From NCBI GenBank assembly GCA_011009095.1, contig VTPC01000917.1, forward strand, positions 43,391 to 107,390: DNA of 64,000 nucleotides, given 5' to 3'. Below the pieces are notes generated by a model. That model searched no databases, had not been told where the DNA came from, and worked only from the letters and a program-made list of their open reading frames with translations. Positions 1-11,560 of the stretch are shown one piece after another (position 1 is the stretch's first letter; every line of letters begins with the position of its first letter). The stretch is from Ignelater luminosus. Its lineage: Eukaryota > Arthropoda > Insecta > Coleoptera > Elateridae. The position numbers were made by a program, and so were the translations under genes.

Positions 1-374
1 TAGATTCTGATAACCTTAAACTTATAAACTGACATTGAAACTTGTCAAATTTAACATGGAACAACAGCGCCTCTAGCGGAGAAAAAATCGTTTTGTTTGG
101 TGTCGGAACTTTGTCTCACATCAAGTAGCTTTGATAATTGAAAAATAATAATTTCTAGACAATGCATGCAGTAAATGTACACGTAGAAAAAAATATTGTC
201 ATAACAAGTAAACGTCTTTCATAATGATGTACTGATGAGTGAGAAGAAGTATAAACCTGACGACATCGCTGCATTTGCCGCCCGTGTGCGGTGCACGTCC
301 TGCACGCCCGCTTACAGCGGGCCTGTCTAGCTTTCTTAAGGTTAATGCAGGTCAATCCCTAACAGTGTAACCCG

Positions 375-485
375 CTCAGTATTCGTATTTGGCTCCCTTA
401 AAAAAAGAACGAAAAGCAGCCCGGTCCATTTTGGTATATTAGCTCTCTTAAACTGGTAAATGAAAGATGCAACCCGACCCATTTT
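375..485 (+). repeat. Possible decayed fragment of the hairpin-array family
   Basis: Two successive half-units can be aligned by eye. One reads ATTCGTATTTGGCTCCCTTA followed by a purine-rich stretch and GCAGCCCGGTCC. The next reads TGGTATATTAGCTCTCTTAA followed by a purine-rich stretch and GCAACCCGACCC. Array D has the same order: a GTATTTAGCTTTCTTAAG block, a purine-rich stretch, then AGCCCGA. The match is weak and could be chance. Confidence 0.3.
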
Positions 486-1064
486 GAAGCAAGGGGACAG
501 GCGGTCACATCCATTTCTACTTCAGGAGGGTCAAAAGAGCAACGCTTTAATGTCATGTAGCCAGAATGCTTGGCATTCGACGAAAGCCAGCCAGATGGTA
601 AAGCGGGGCAGACGTGTAACAGCTTCAGTTTATTATTAAGCAATCTGGACTTAACAGACGAGTTCTCCATGCACATACTTAAAGGACCGTTCCGTAAAAG
701 TCTCGTTTTCTAAAAAACCGCCTATAAGGCATGCGATTCGATAGCTCAGGTCAACAGTTCATCAGAGAAAATTCACAAAATGCGTTTTTTCTCTTCCCTT
801 TTCAGCCCTCCAACTGTCAAAATCATTTCTAAATTCCTAGTTTCCTCCTCTGTTCAAGATTATTGGAATCAAACATTGCTTTCATGTTTTTCAGAAGCAA
901 TCGTGTTTACGACAAAAGAAGGTACCAACGTCACGGATGAATTTTTGGAGCTGGATTGAAAGAATCATTTCTCCAAAGACAATAAACTTAAATTTGTTTG
1001 TCAACATTAAACAATACATTATGTTTCTGTTCTTGGCATTTTAAAATAATAGTCAGAGCTAGGG

Positions 1065-1790
1065 TTAGGGTATTTGGCGCCTACGGCAAAATTTCTGTGT
1101 GATAAGCAGGGTGATCTTCCAATGTCAAACTCAATTGTCTTATTGGCCATTGTGCAGCTCCTAGTCACCTCGGTGTGCCAATGGCAAATTGCATTAGATA
1201 ATCCGTAGTACACTGATCGTACAAAAGGTACTTAGGGACTACAGATAATGGATTTTCAGAATGTTATCAATAATGTCTGAAGATTTGGCAAAACGCTAGA
1301 AATCTATTCTAAAATTCGTAGACGCTAAACAACCAACAGATTGCTATTAGTTTGAAACATAAGAAATTCTTGAGATAATCCGTGGCGCTACACTAATTGT
1401 ACAAAAAGTTCGTTTAGAATTCACAAAATTATAAAGTTCCAAATCCAAATTAGGGACTTTTAGAGATATTGGTTTTCATAATGTTATTAAATGTTTGAAT
1501 ATTCTGGAAAGATCGCAGAAGATTTAAAAAAAACACTGGGAATCTACTCTTAAACACTCGTACACACTAAATAACGAAAAGAATATTAGCTTGAACGTAT
1601 GAATTACGTCATATTATTCGAGACGTAGAAAGATCTTCAGATCGGGGCCGACGGTAAGGTATTTTAAGACACCTTCGTGTGACAAACGGGGTGATGCGTG
1701 GTGCGTTTAACGTCACTTTCAATTGTCTTATTCTCCATTGTGCAACGTCTAGTCACCGCGACTTCTATAGCAAGTTGCCTCATTTGCACG
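1065..1790. repeat. Degenerate duplicated sequence
   Basis: Two blocks each occur twice in diverged form. A block containing TCAATTGTCTTATT, then CCATTGTGCA and CTAGTCACC lies at about 1095-1170 and again at about 1678-1760. A second block containing GATAATCCGT, then CACTnATnGTACAAAAAG and TTAGGGACT lies at about 1195-1330 and again at about 1374-1570. The order suggests an old imperfect duplication. No coding frame runs through it. Confidence 0.5.
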
Positions 1791-4700
1791 CCCTTATGTC
1801 AGCTCTGATGATTGTTTAAATTTGAAATTGATAGATTTTCACGAATAAAATGCCGAATCAAAATGAGCGTCTATAGGCACTCACGGGCCAAAACAATTCT
1901 GGTCAACGTAAACAGAATTTTTCTTGTAACTGCGGATCTGGAGGAAAGCGGAGCCCTACTCACAAGTAAATCATTGTCGAAAGTTTTTAGAATCTCCTTA
2001 AGGCAAGAACTCAACATCTTTGAATGAACGACCGAGACGGAAAAACAGAAAGTATAGACAGGCTCAGAACATTCTGATTAGAGTGGACAAATCTAAAATA
2101 ATCTTGTAGTCAGGAAAAGCCATGTACTTTCTTGATCTTCTTTATACGAGATCTTGGAGATCCCTGAAACCCTAAGAAAAAAATTCTGTTCATTTCCTCC
2201 AAAATGAATATAGAACTGTAAGGTTTAGAAACGCATATGTTCGACAATGGGGCGAAGAAAGAACTTTTAGGCTAACAGTTTATCTGTTGCCATGTAATGT
2301 TCTTTTAAAATTCGCACTAAGTCCGCCCTGTCTTTCAATTTCGTTCAGATATTTGTTTTTCTGAAGCGTAATATTTAAATTATTTCATTATATGAACGGA
2401 TGTTTGTTAAAATTTTATTTTAAAGAATGGATAACTTTGTGGTCTCGACTTCTGGGCTTCGGCGGACGTGCCTTTTGTTATTTTTCCAATATCAAGATCC
2501 AGACGTAAATAAAAGGTTCCTGGAATGTTAGTCGCGAATGCTGGAGTCACACGGTCTTTGTTAAGTCAGGTTCAGGCTGAAAATCTAAGGATTGAAATTT
2601 TTTATTGCCTCTTAAGAATACTAGCATTTTGACCTGTTAGGTCGTGCACCTGGCTTCCCAACCCCACTCCGGTAAGCGCAAGCTGCGTGACAGAAGACGC
2701 AGGGAGAATAGGGATTACGTTGGTAGCTGTGTGCGGGCATATTTTCCGGCGTTGCCTCTACAAACCCTTAAATGGTTACAAACCTAATTCAAGTTAAGCG
2801 ATTCTCTTAGTATAAGAAAGAGAGACCGGACTCGAGAAATCCGGGTTTCGTTGGGTCTTTGCCGTGTTATTCACGGAAGAAAATCGGTTTGTTTACCAAA
2901 AAGTGATACTTCGGACGTTTGTTATTGTGGGAAGCGGTTCAGCTTCATCTTAAGTTACGCTGGTATTTCCCAGGAAATAAAACTCGTAGAGGGTAGAAAC
3001 GCAACAATTTTGGTCCCTTTGGTGCAACGTTTAGTGGTCTGTTGAGAACAGAAACTGCCCGCCCCGTGAAGAATCGAACTGTGTTTATTACACCTTGGAA
3101 GCTCCGTGAACCTAATAGATTAAATAAATTGAAGAGCATTTGAGACTCAAAGTGGTGCTTATTCTAAATTTCACTTAAAGTTTACATACTTTTGTTCAAG
3201 AGAAGAGTTAATACCAACTTGTATTTCTTTTTTGATTATTTTAAAAGAAGGAAGCCTTCAGAGGACTTCCTCGGCAAAATTATTTAAGACAAATCACGTG
3301 TTTATATAGTTCTTTTTTTTATTTTGTGTTGAGCCTTGATCGTGAAACGTTAAGAGTGAATTTTAATAAAGCTTCCACGAGCTAAGTTACACACAGGGTG
3401 AGGTTTCGCAAGAAACCTATATACAGAGTGTCGGATTCACGAGTAGTCGCGTGACCGACCATCAGAACTCTTCAATTTACGACTGCTAGCGCCCTCTTGA
3501 ACATCTATTAGTCTAGTAAGAGTTTTGGAAATCGGTGAGCTTTTCTTTGTGTGTGCTTAGGTAAGTTCATTTGAGAATCCACCCCATCTGCGGCATGAGC
3601 TACGGGATTTAACATCAGCCATTGGTCTTGACGGGACTCGTGCATACTTTTGAGCATTTTCCCGTTACAACCAAATGAAAAGATCGAAACAGAGACAGAA
3701 TAAAAAAATTGAGATTATGCCACAAAAAAGCAAACATCTTCCGTGCACTTGTTCTGGATTGGAAATTGAAAAATCTCATGTGAATTTTACTGAACTTTAA
3801 TTCTCACATGAATACAAATGATCAAACTAATGAAGAAATCAAAGTTTTTGTCGTAGTAAATAAAAAACCTAGCGAACGAGTCCTGTTCTAATCAAAATCG
3901 AAAAAAAGCAAGCGGACTTGATGTATTGGCTTTATAAATAAATTAGATTTTATCGTTCCAGGCACGAAATCACTGCTGTACATTTTTATTATTCCGAATT
4001 ACATCAACTACCTGCAATTATATAAGACGTTTTACTTTTTTATAAATATAAAGCGCCTGTGACCATTAGCATATTTCTGGAGATTCAGACGCAAAATCAA
4101 CGAGTATGAAGGTCAAACATTTTTTTTCTCAGATAGGCGTGCAATTACGAATTTCGTCAAACACGACGTTAGTACAACATATCTGGGTTAACACAAGATT
4201 TGAAATGATAATCAACAATACCTATCTCACTATTATAGTGAATAAATATGGAAGTGGGGTATAATTATATTGTCAAAAACACCTGATACGCAATTAATAC
4301 GTTCAACTACAACAACAGAGAAGGAGGGAGATATCTTAGCAAACGTTTGATCTGCTGAAACGAATTTCGGTTAAATTAATGCGATACGGTACTGTTATTT
4401 ACTTACACGCTCATATAATTATGATTATGTCAGGAAAACGCTTTTCACGATTTTGACAATTTATGTTATTGGAAATGGGAGAGGAGGATATCTAATAATA
4501 TATAGGACACACGAGAAGCCGAACATTGTGTAAAGTCAGAGCTGCCAATGTTGGCGTTGATAACATTACAAACGCCTTTGTACAAAGCTAAACAATGTTA
4601 ATTTCGCCGAGGGCGTCACTGTTCAACAAGATGTGTGTGTTTATATTTATATATATAAACGAAGCACAAAAGCGTTTTTACAATGAAAAACTTGTTTGCT

Positions 4701-7679
4701 TTTTAAAATTTCAAAGGAAAAGTCGAGAAAACCGCATAATTTACAACAACAGCGAAGCCTTTTGCAAATGTCTCGCTCTCTATCTCGGGGCATAAACTTG
4801 GAAAATATTGAGAGCTTTATGTTACTAAAGAGGTGAAACGGTTGGTTTGCTCTTGATGTCGAAACGGATGTGAATGTGCGACATGTTAACACTGATAACA
4901 AACACTTCCAAGACCTATACATATATATAGAGGTTGCAATAAATAGAAAAAGTCGTTCGATCGCTAAATATATTTCCTCTTATTAGAGAAATTTTTTCTC
5001 TTTTAGGGTCACTAAAAAAAATACTTTTTGGAGAAACCTTGTATAAAAAAGCTTCCGATATATTTATACATTTCATGAATGAAATATTATATCGCGTGAC
5101 GGAATGTCAATTACCTGCGTAGAAAAAAGAACAAAAAAACGTTTAAATCAAGATTATTATTTGACATTACTATTAGCTCACGCTATGGGACTATACTCAA
5201 CATGAAATTAAGCTAACCTGCAATGAAATCTGGAAAAAACTTAACCACCTACTTATTACTCATTTAAAATAATTAAAGCGCGCGTGGGAAACTTATAATA
5301 ATCTCTAAACCGAACAAAAAGCTTGAAGCGGTCGATGAATACCTAATTTAATGATAGAAGACCCCACTAAGGATGTATCAATTTTTTTCCTTAACTCCAA
5401 GTAAACATTTCCAACAAGATATAAATCTTATTTCCTCCAAGTAAAACGATACATAAGCCCAGCTCGCCGACGTAATATAAAATGACAAATAGGTCTTCGG
5501 GGTCAAAATTAAAAATTAACCCAGATATATACTCGCCATATATAATAAAGCAAAGAACTCCAGTTTATTATTGAAATGTGTTTTAAGAATTCGCGTGTCT
5601 CGTTACACTTTAAAATGCACACTCTATACACAACAATGGGCCAATCGGTTAAGCGGAAGGAAACCGCTATTTCCTTCTGAAAGTCAAGAACTCACGCATA
5701 GTTGCTATTCTTTACTTTTATTATTACCGCTACTTCATTGCTATGCACGTTCCCAAGCGGATATCAAAAACGCCTTTGCTAAAAACACATGGGAACTTGA
5801 AGAGGAAGAAAACAACCTGCTACTACCTACTTCGATGCGCACCGCTATTAATTATTATTATTATTTGCCATTCGAACGTTTAATTGCATACGTGAAATGC
5901 GTTTAAAACTGGTCATTCATTAATAACGATTTTATGGTATGAACAACACACAAGAAAAGAATTTGACAATTCTTTGAGGTAATCAAATATTTGTTAATGC
6001 ATTACTTACTATTGTGTTTGTGTAATACTGTTAGACTCGCATTATGGTACCTAAAAATCTTCTTAGATTCGATTATAAAATGAGATTGCAAGCCACCATC
6101 AAGAAACGCATTAAATGAGTGCAAGAATTCTTACCACGAAGCCAAATCCAGCATTGTTTTTAATTTTTTTTATTTCGTTCGTTCACTCTAACATCTAGAT
6201 TCCTCTGCAATAAGATATGAAACAGCGCCACATGAAAAATTCTAATTTAATATCTTCTGTTTCATTAGCTTCTGAGAACTTGTTCTTCCGAAAATGTAAA
6301 ATCAGAACGTTTCAAAAAGGTTTCAGAAAATGACCTAATTCCAAATGCAGTATTATCTGAGAAACTTGTTTAAGACTTCTTAACCTTTTCATTAATTGGG
6401 GTGTTATCTAGAAATATTCAGTTGTTTCAAAATTCAATATCGTATTTCATCCTGAAAATTAGGATAACTTGCGAATTTTGAGTTCGAGTTTCGTAGTGAA
6501 CAAGCATCCCTTCATCTAATATGCTCAACTGCTACCAGTCGCTAGAGTGTCGTTTATCGATTTCAGTCGACAGCTAACTGAAAGGCCATTTCTAGAATTT
6601 TGCTGTTGCCAAGGCAAAAAATCATTTTTCGCAAAGCTTCTCGTTCTTTTCAACGTGAAAGAAAACCAATCAGACAAAGATAAACCTTAATTGAGTGTGA
6701 CCATTGAATCTGTACGAGAGACGGCCAGAGCTTCAGGCAGAGATATTTACAGCTCCTAACTCAGCGAAATCCAGACAAACAGATTCACAGACCAAACCTC
6801 CAACTACACATCCTTTGAAAGCACTTAAACCATCCAAAAAAATTAGTTTCTGCAACTGGTCAAATTTACTGAGCACTCTAGATCAATAAACCTCCTGTAG
6901 GCGCGCAAGAGAATGATTTCATGCTCATCTTCCGATCCTAAAACATCAACCTTCACCACTGACAATCTGCCATCCAAAAACCACACAATTTCACTTTGAA
7001 AGGTAAAGAATATGCAGATTAAATCCAATTAGTCACGAAATTCATCGTTCATCGTTCTCCAAGACACATTTGAACCGCAACTCATCCACAGCTTGGTATT
7101 TTCGTATGATACAGACGTGAAAACCTCTTTGACGTAATTAAGGTTAGAAAGTAGTTGTTTTCGTGATTTTAATGTGCACATACCGCAGAACGGCAATTTA
7201 TTTGTCTTGATGTTTTCTCATTAGCATTATTTTCCCTTTATTTGTAGCCTGACAATAAAACCAGCAGTTTCGATTGATTTTGAAAGGAAGAGATTGCTCT
7301 ATCAGTGAATACCACTGGTCAATCTCACGGCATACTTTAGTAACATCCGAAGCTATTAAAACCTAGAAGAGTCAAAGAGAACGCAGAATGAACTTGATAA
7401 GCAATGCCTAACAAACTTAGTAAAGATTCTAGTTAACGCTGATAAGTTGAACAGCAGAAGAATTGTACCTATAATAAACAATTATGGAAATTACCTCACA
7501 TTCTAGCCTTTTGAATAGGAGCCCCGAAGAGTGCAAAATCTCAATGCACCCCGCACCATACCGAGAGATTTTTGCACTTTCTTCAAACGTAGCACACTAA
7601 AAATTGGTTGCTTAGGATAGCAAGCCATTCTTTTCGTATTGAATTCTTCACAATAAGTACCACAGTTCACTTAAGAAAG

Positions 7680-10600
7680 TTAAAGAAGGACGAAGTTCGA
7701 CAGGATTAGGGACATAGCTTCTTAAAGAATGTTAAAATAGAGTGCAACTTAATTCGTTTCCGTAAACAGCTTCCTCGAGGAAGTTAAAAGACAGCAGAAA
7801 CCACTGACAGTTAGCTAGCGCAAGAAAGCAAAACCTGAATCTTTTCTGCAAATCGCTTCTTCGAGCGAGACTTACAGGAAAGCGAAGCAGGGGATCCGTT
7901 GGGAGAAACCGAGTCGTCCCCGCAGACGCAGACGGCTTGTTGGCGGACAAAGCTCAGCTCAGATTTTTCGAAGGGGTTAAAAGAAGGTAGAATCGGACAG
8001 TAATCACTAAAAGTAACGTGATATTACAAAGTCTCCATAGATAATTCTCTGGACGAGGTTACAGAAAGGTCAAGTCAGACTTGATAGGACGAAACTCGAT
8101 TCGCTTCCGTGAAAAAGGAATTTACAACAGGGTGAAGCCTGACCGTGGTTGTCTTGTGTAAATCAACAAGTAACCTTTCGAGAGAGAAAACTCGTCCCAT
8201 AAATAACTTGGCTATGTCGAGGTTTCCGTGAAGTTTCTTCGAAAAAGTTAAAGCAAGGCAGAGTCAGACAGTAGATCACTAAAAGTAGTCCTTTAGAAGA
8301 CAGTGTCCGATTAAAAAGATTAAACTAAGGCAGAGCTTGACTGGCTTCCATGAATGGTTTCTCCTAAAGGGTGGAGGAAGCCAGAGTCGAATAGTTGAGC
8401 AGAAGTAGACGATTGGAAGGCAAACTCGATTTGTACCTGTAAATAGCTTTCTCGAAGAGATGCAGCGCAGGTCATTCGATTCGTCTCCGTAAATAACTCA
8501 ACTTTCTCTCTCTCGAGAAGGTTAAAGCAGGACAAAGCCCGACTCATCTCCATGAGTAATTTCTTGGAAGAGGTAAAAAAAGGAAACAGTCAGGCAGGAG
8601 ACTACCAAAAGTGGCCCGTTGAAAAGCAAAGTTAGCTTAAATAGCATTTCCGAAGTTACATAAGAGTAAAATCCAAAAGTGGAAGTTTGAAGGTGAACTT
8701 TAGGTTAAAGATTAAAAGAGAGCAAACTAGACTCGTATCCCTGAAGTTTCTTCGAAGGGATTACAGGAAAGTTGAGTCGAACAATAGACTGCAGCAAATG
8801 ATCCGTTGGAAGGTGAAGCCTGATTCGTCCTCGTAGATAGCTCCTTCGAGGTTACAGATGACCTATTGGAGGATAAAGCTCGACTTCATTCCGTAAGTAA
8901 TTTAGCTCCATCGAAAAGGTTAAAAGAGGCCAAAGTTCACGGTCCTTAGATAAGACGGTTGACTCATACATCGGCTAGCTGATAATTTGATGTTAAATAT
9001 GCCAACGTCCGTTTCCGATTGGTAATTAAGCTATAAGTCTGGCACAATTCGCTTCGTTATGGTATCAGATTACAGCCTACGAGGTAACAGTCTAGGAACC
9101 GTGGACAAAGCCCGATTCGTTTCTGTGAAATTTCTTCAAAGAGGTTAAAAGAAAGTTCGAGTCAGACAGCAGACTACAACAAGCAATCTGTTAGATAGCT
9201 CCTTCAAAGAGGTTACAGAAGGGTATGTCACCGCAGGTGACCTATTGGAGAACCAATTTTGACTAGAATCTGTAAATAATTTAGCTCTCTCGAGATATCC
9301 GTGATGTTTCTTCGAAGGGGGCTAAAGTAAGGCAAGGTTAGACTGTAGACCTCTACAAGTGGTCAATTGGAAGGCAAAGCTCGATTCATCTAGGTAAATA
9401 GCTTTTTAGAAGTTACAGAAGGATGAAATCCAAAGGTGGGCAACCGCTGATTGAGGGCAAAGATTTTCTCTCGTAATTAAATCATGTCGAGAAGATTAAA
9501 AAGGGCAAAACTCGACTCGTCTCCCTGAAGTTTCTTCAAAGCGGTTAAAGAAAAGTAGAATCAAAAAGTAACTACAGCAAATTATCAGTTGAAAAGTAGA
9601 GCCTGATTTGTCCTCGTAAATAACTCCTTCGAGAAGGTTGCAGAAAGGTGTGCCACCGCAGGTGGCCTACTGGAAGATAAATCTAGTAAATAATTTAGTT
9701 CTACCGAGAAGGTTAAAAGAGAAGGTTATCTGTGAAATTTCTTCAAAAGGGTTAAAGAAAGACAAAGTAAGACAGCAGGCCACCGCAAGTAATCCGCTGG
9801 AAACAGAATTTGCCCACGTAAATTACAGAAGGATAATTTAGCTCTGTCGAGATATCCCTCAAGTTTCTTCGATAGGAGCTAAAGTAAGGCAAGGTTAGAC
9901 TGTAGACCTCTAAAAGTGGTCCATTGAAAGGCAAAGCCCGATTCATCTAGGTAAATAGCTTTTTCGAAGTTACAGAAGGATGAAATCCAAAGGTGGGCAA
10001 CCGCTGGTTGAAGGCAAAGATTTTTTCTCGTAATTAATCTAGTCATGTCGAGACGGTTAAAAAGGGCAAAACTCGACTCGTTTCCCTGAAGTTTCTTCAA
10101 GGAAGCTAAAGAAAAGTAAAGTCGAACAGTAAACTATAGCAAGTTATCCGTTGGAGAGTAAAACCTGATTTGTCCTCGTAAATAGCTCCTTCGAATAGGT
10201 TGTAGAAATGTGTGCCGCCGCAGGCGGCCTATTGGAAGACAAATCTAGTAAATAATTTAGTTCTGCCGAGAAGGTTAACAGAAAACAACTACCGATTCGT
10301 TCTGTGAAATTTCTTCAAAACGGTTAACAGCAGGCTACCGCAAGTAATCCGTTGGAAAACCTATCTCGACTCCCTAGATAATTTAGCTCTGTCGAGATAT
10401 CCCTCAAGTTTCTTCGAAAAGGCGACCGGATGTTCTATCGAGAAGAGGACATAACTCGATCCGTTTTTCTGAAGTTTCTTCTAGAAGATTAGAAAAAAGT
10501 ACAGTTAACCAGTAAACTACAGCAAATGATTCGTTGGAAGAGGAACCTCGGTTCGAAGAGAATTTAGCTCTGTCGAGAAAGTTAAATGAGAATAAAGCCC

Positions 10601-11560
10601 GACTCGTTTTCGTAAATTTCTTTCAAAGAAGTTAAAGGAAGGCCTATTCAGACATCAAACCACCGCAACAAGTGATCCGTTAGACACCGATCTCACCCGC
10701 GTAAACAGCTGCTTCGAGGAAGCTACAGAAGGGTGTGTCACCGCAGGTGTCTTATTCTAAGATTAATCTTGCTTCGACTCCGCAAATAATTTAGCTCTAT
10801 CCGTGAAGTTTCTACGAAAAGATCACTGCAGGTTCTGTCAAGAAGGTTAAAAGAAGACAGGACTGGATTCGTCTCCCTGAAGTTTCTCCTAGAAGATTAC
10901 AGAAGAGAAACGTACAGTTAAACAGTAAACTACAGAAAATGATCCGTTGGAAGGTGAACCTTGATACGAAGAAAATTTAGCCCTGTCGAGAAGGTTAAAG
11001 AAGAATAAAGTCCGTGTTTCCGTGAATTTTCTTCAAAGAAGTTAAAGGAAGGCCTAGTCAGACATCAAACCACCGCAACAAGTGATCCATTAGATATCGA
11101 ACTCACCCGCGTAGATAGCTCCTTCGAGGAGGCTACAGAAGGGTGTGTCACCGCAAGTGACCCAATTTCGAGTTGACCCCGTAAATAATTTAGCTCTTTC
11201 GAGGTTTCGATTCGTTTCCATGATATTTCTTCAAAGGGAATAAAAGAAGGCAGAACACCGCAAATGATCTGATGGAAACGTACGCGTAAATAGTTCCTTA
11301 GAGGTTTTAGAAGAGAAGGCCACCGCATGTGGCCTATTGAAAGAAGGAAGTTCGATTCAACTCCCTAAAGTAATTTAGTTCTGTTAGCGAGGGTCAAACT
11401 CACTCGTTTCCGTTTTTTCAAAGATTACAGAGGGATAGAGCCCGACTGCAGGTTGAGGAACGAAACTCGATCCGTCTCTGTATTTAATTTTACTCGGCCG
11501 AGAGGATTAAGTGACGGTAAAACTTGATAATGGTCTACCGTAGGGGAGCTGTTGAAGTGG
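7680..11560 (+). repeat. Hairpin-rich tandem array A
   Basis: About 3.9 kb of diverged tandem units. A typical unit reads TCGTCTCCGTAAATAGCTC, then CTTCGAGAAGGTTAAAGAAG, then a GCAGAGTCCGAC block, then a CCACCGCAAGTGG block, then a CGTTGGAAGGCAAAGCCCGA block. A higher-order repeat is visible. The GAGATATCC landmark followed by TTTCTTCG recurs at about 9293, 9851 and 10396 (spacing 558 and 545), with the intervening order conserved. GTTAAAGGAAGGCCTA recurs at 10631 and 11041 (spacing 410). Inverted repeats include GCCACC-GCA-GGTGGC (about 9652-9666), GTCACC-GCA-GGTGAC (about 9227-9241) and GCCGCC-GCA-GGCGGC (about 10214-10228). Frames drift between units, so the open frames inside it are not treated as genes. 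Confidence 0.85.

Larger units (their letters stand above)
1..7679. other. Non-coding region with old degenerate repeats
   Basis: No open reading frame here looks conserved or has convincing splice sites. The longest frame (5571-5906, 111 codons) has low-complexity Leu and Tyr runs and no recognisable domain. The stretch holds a possible decayed piece of the tandem-array family near 375-485 and a degenerate duplication at about 1065-1790. A segment at 2600-3060 is richer in GC than its surroundings, but I cannot assign it. Nothing else is recognised. Confidence 0.5.

Noticed and set aside
5571..5906. 111-codon plus-strand open frame
   Set aside because: It has Leu-rich and Tyr-rich runs from low-complexity DNA, no domain and no exon signals.
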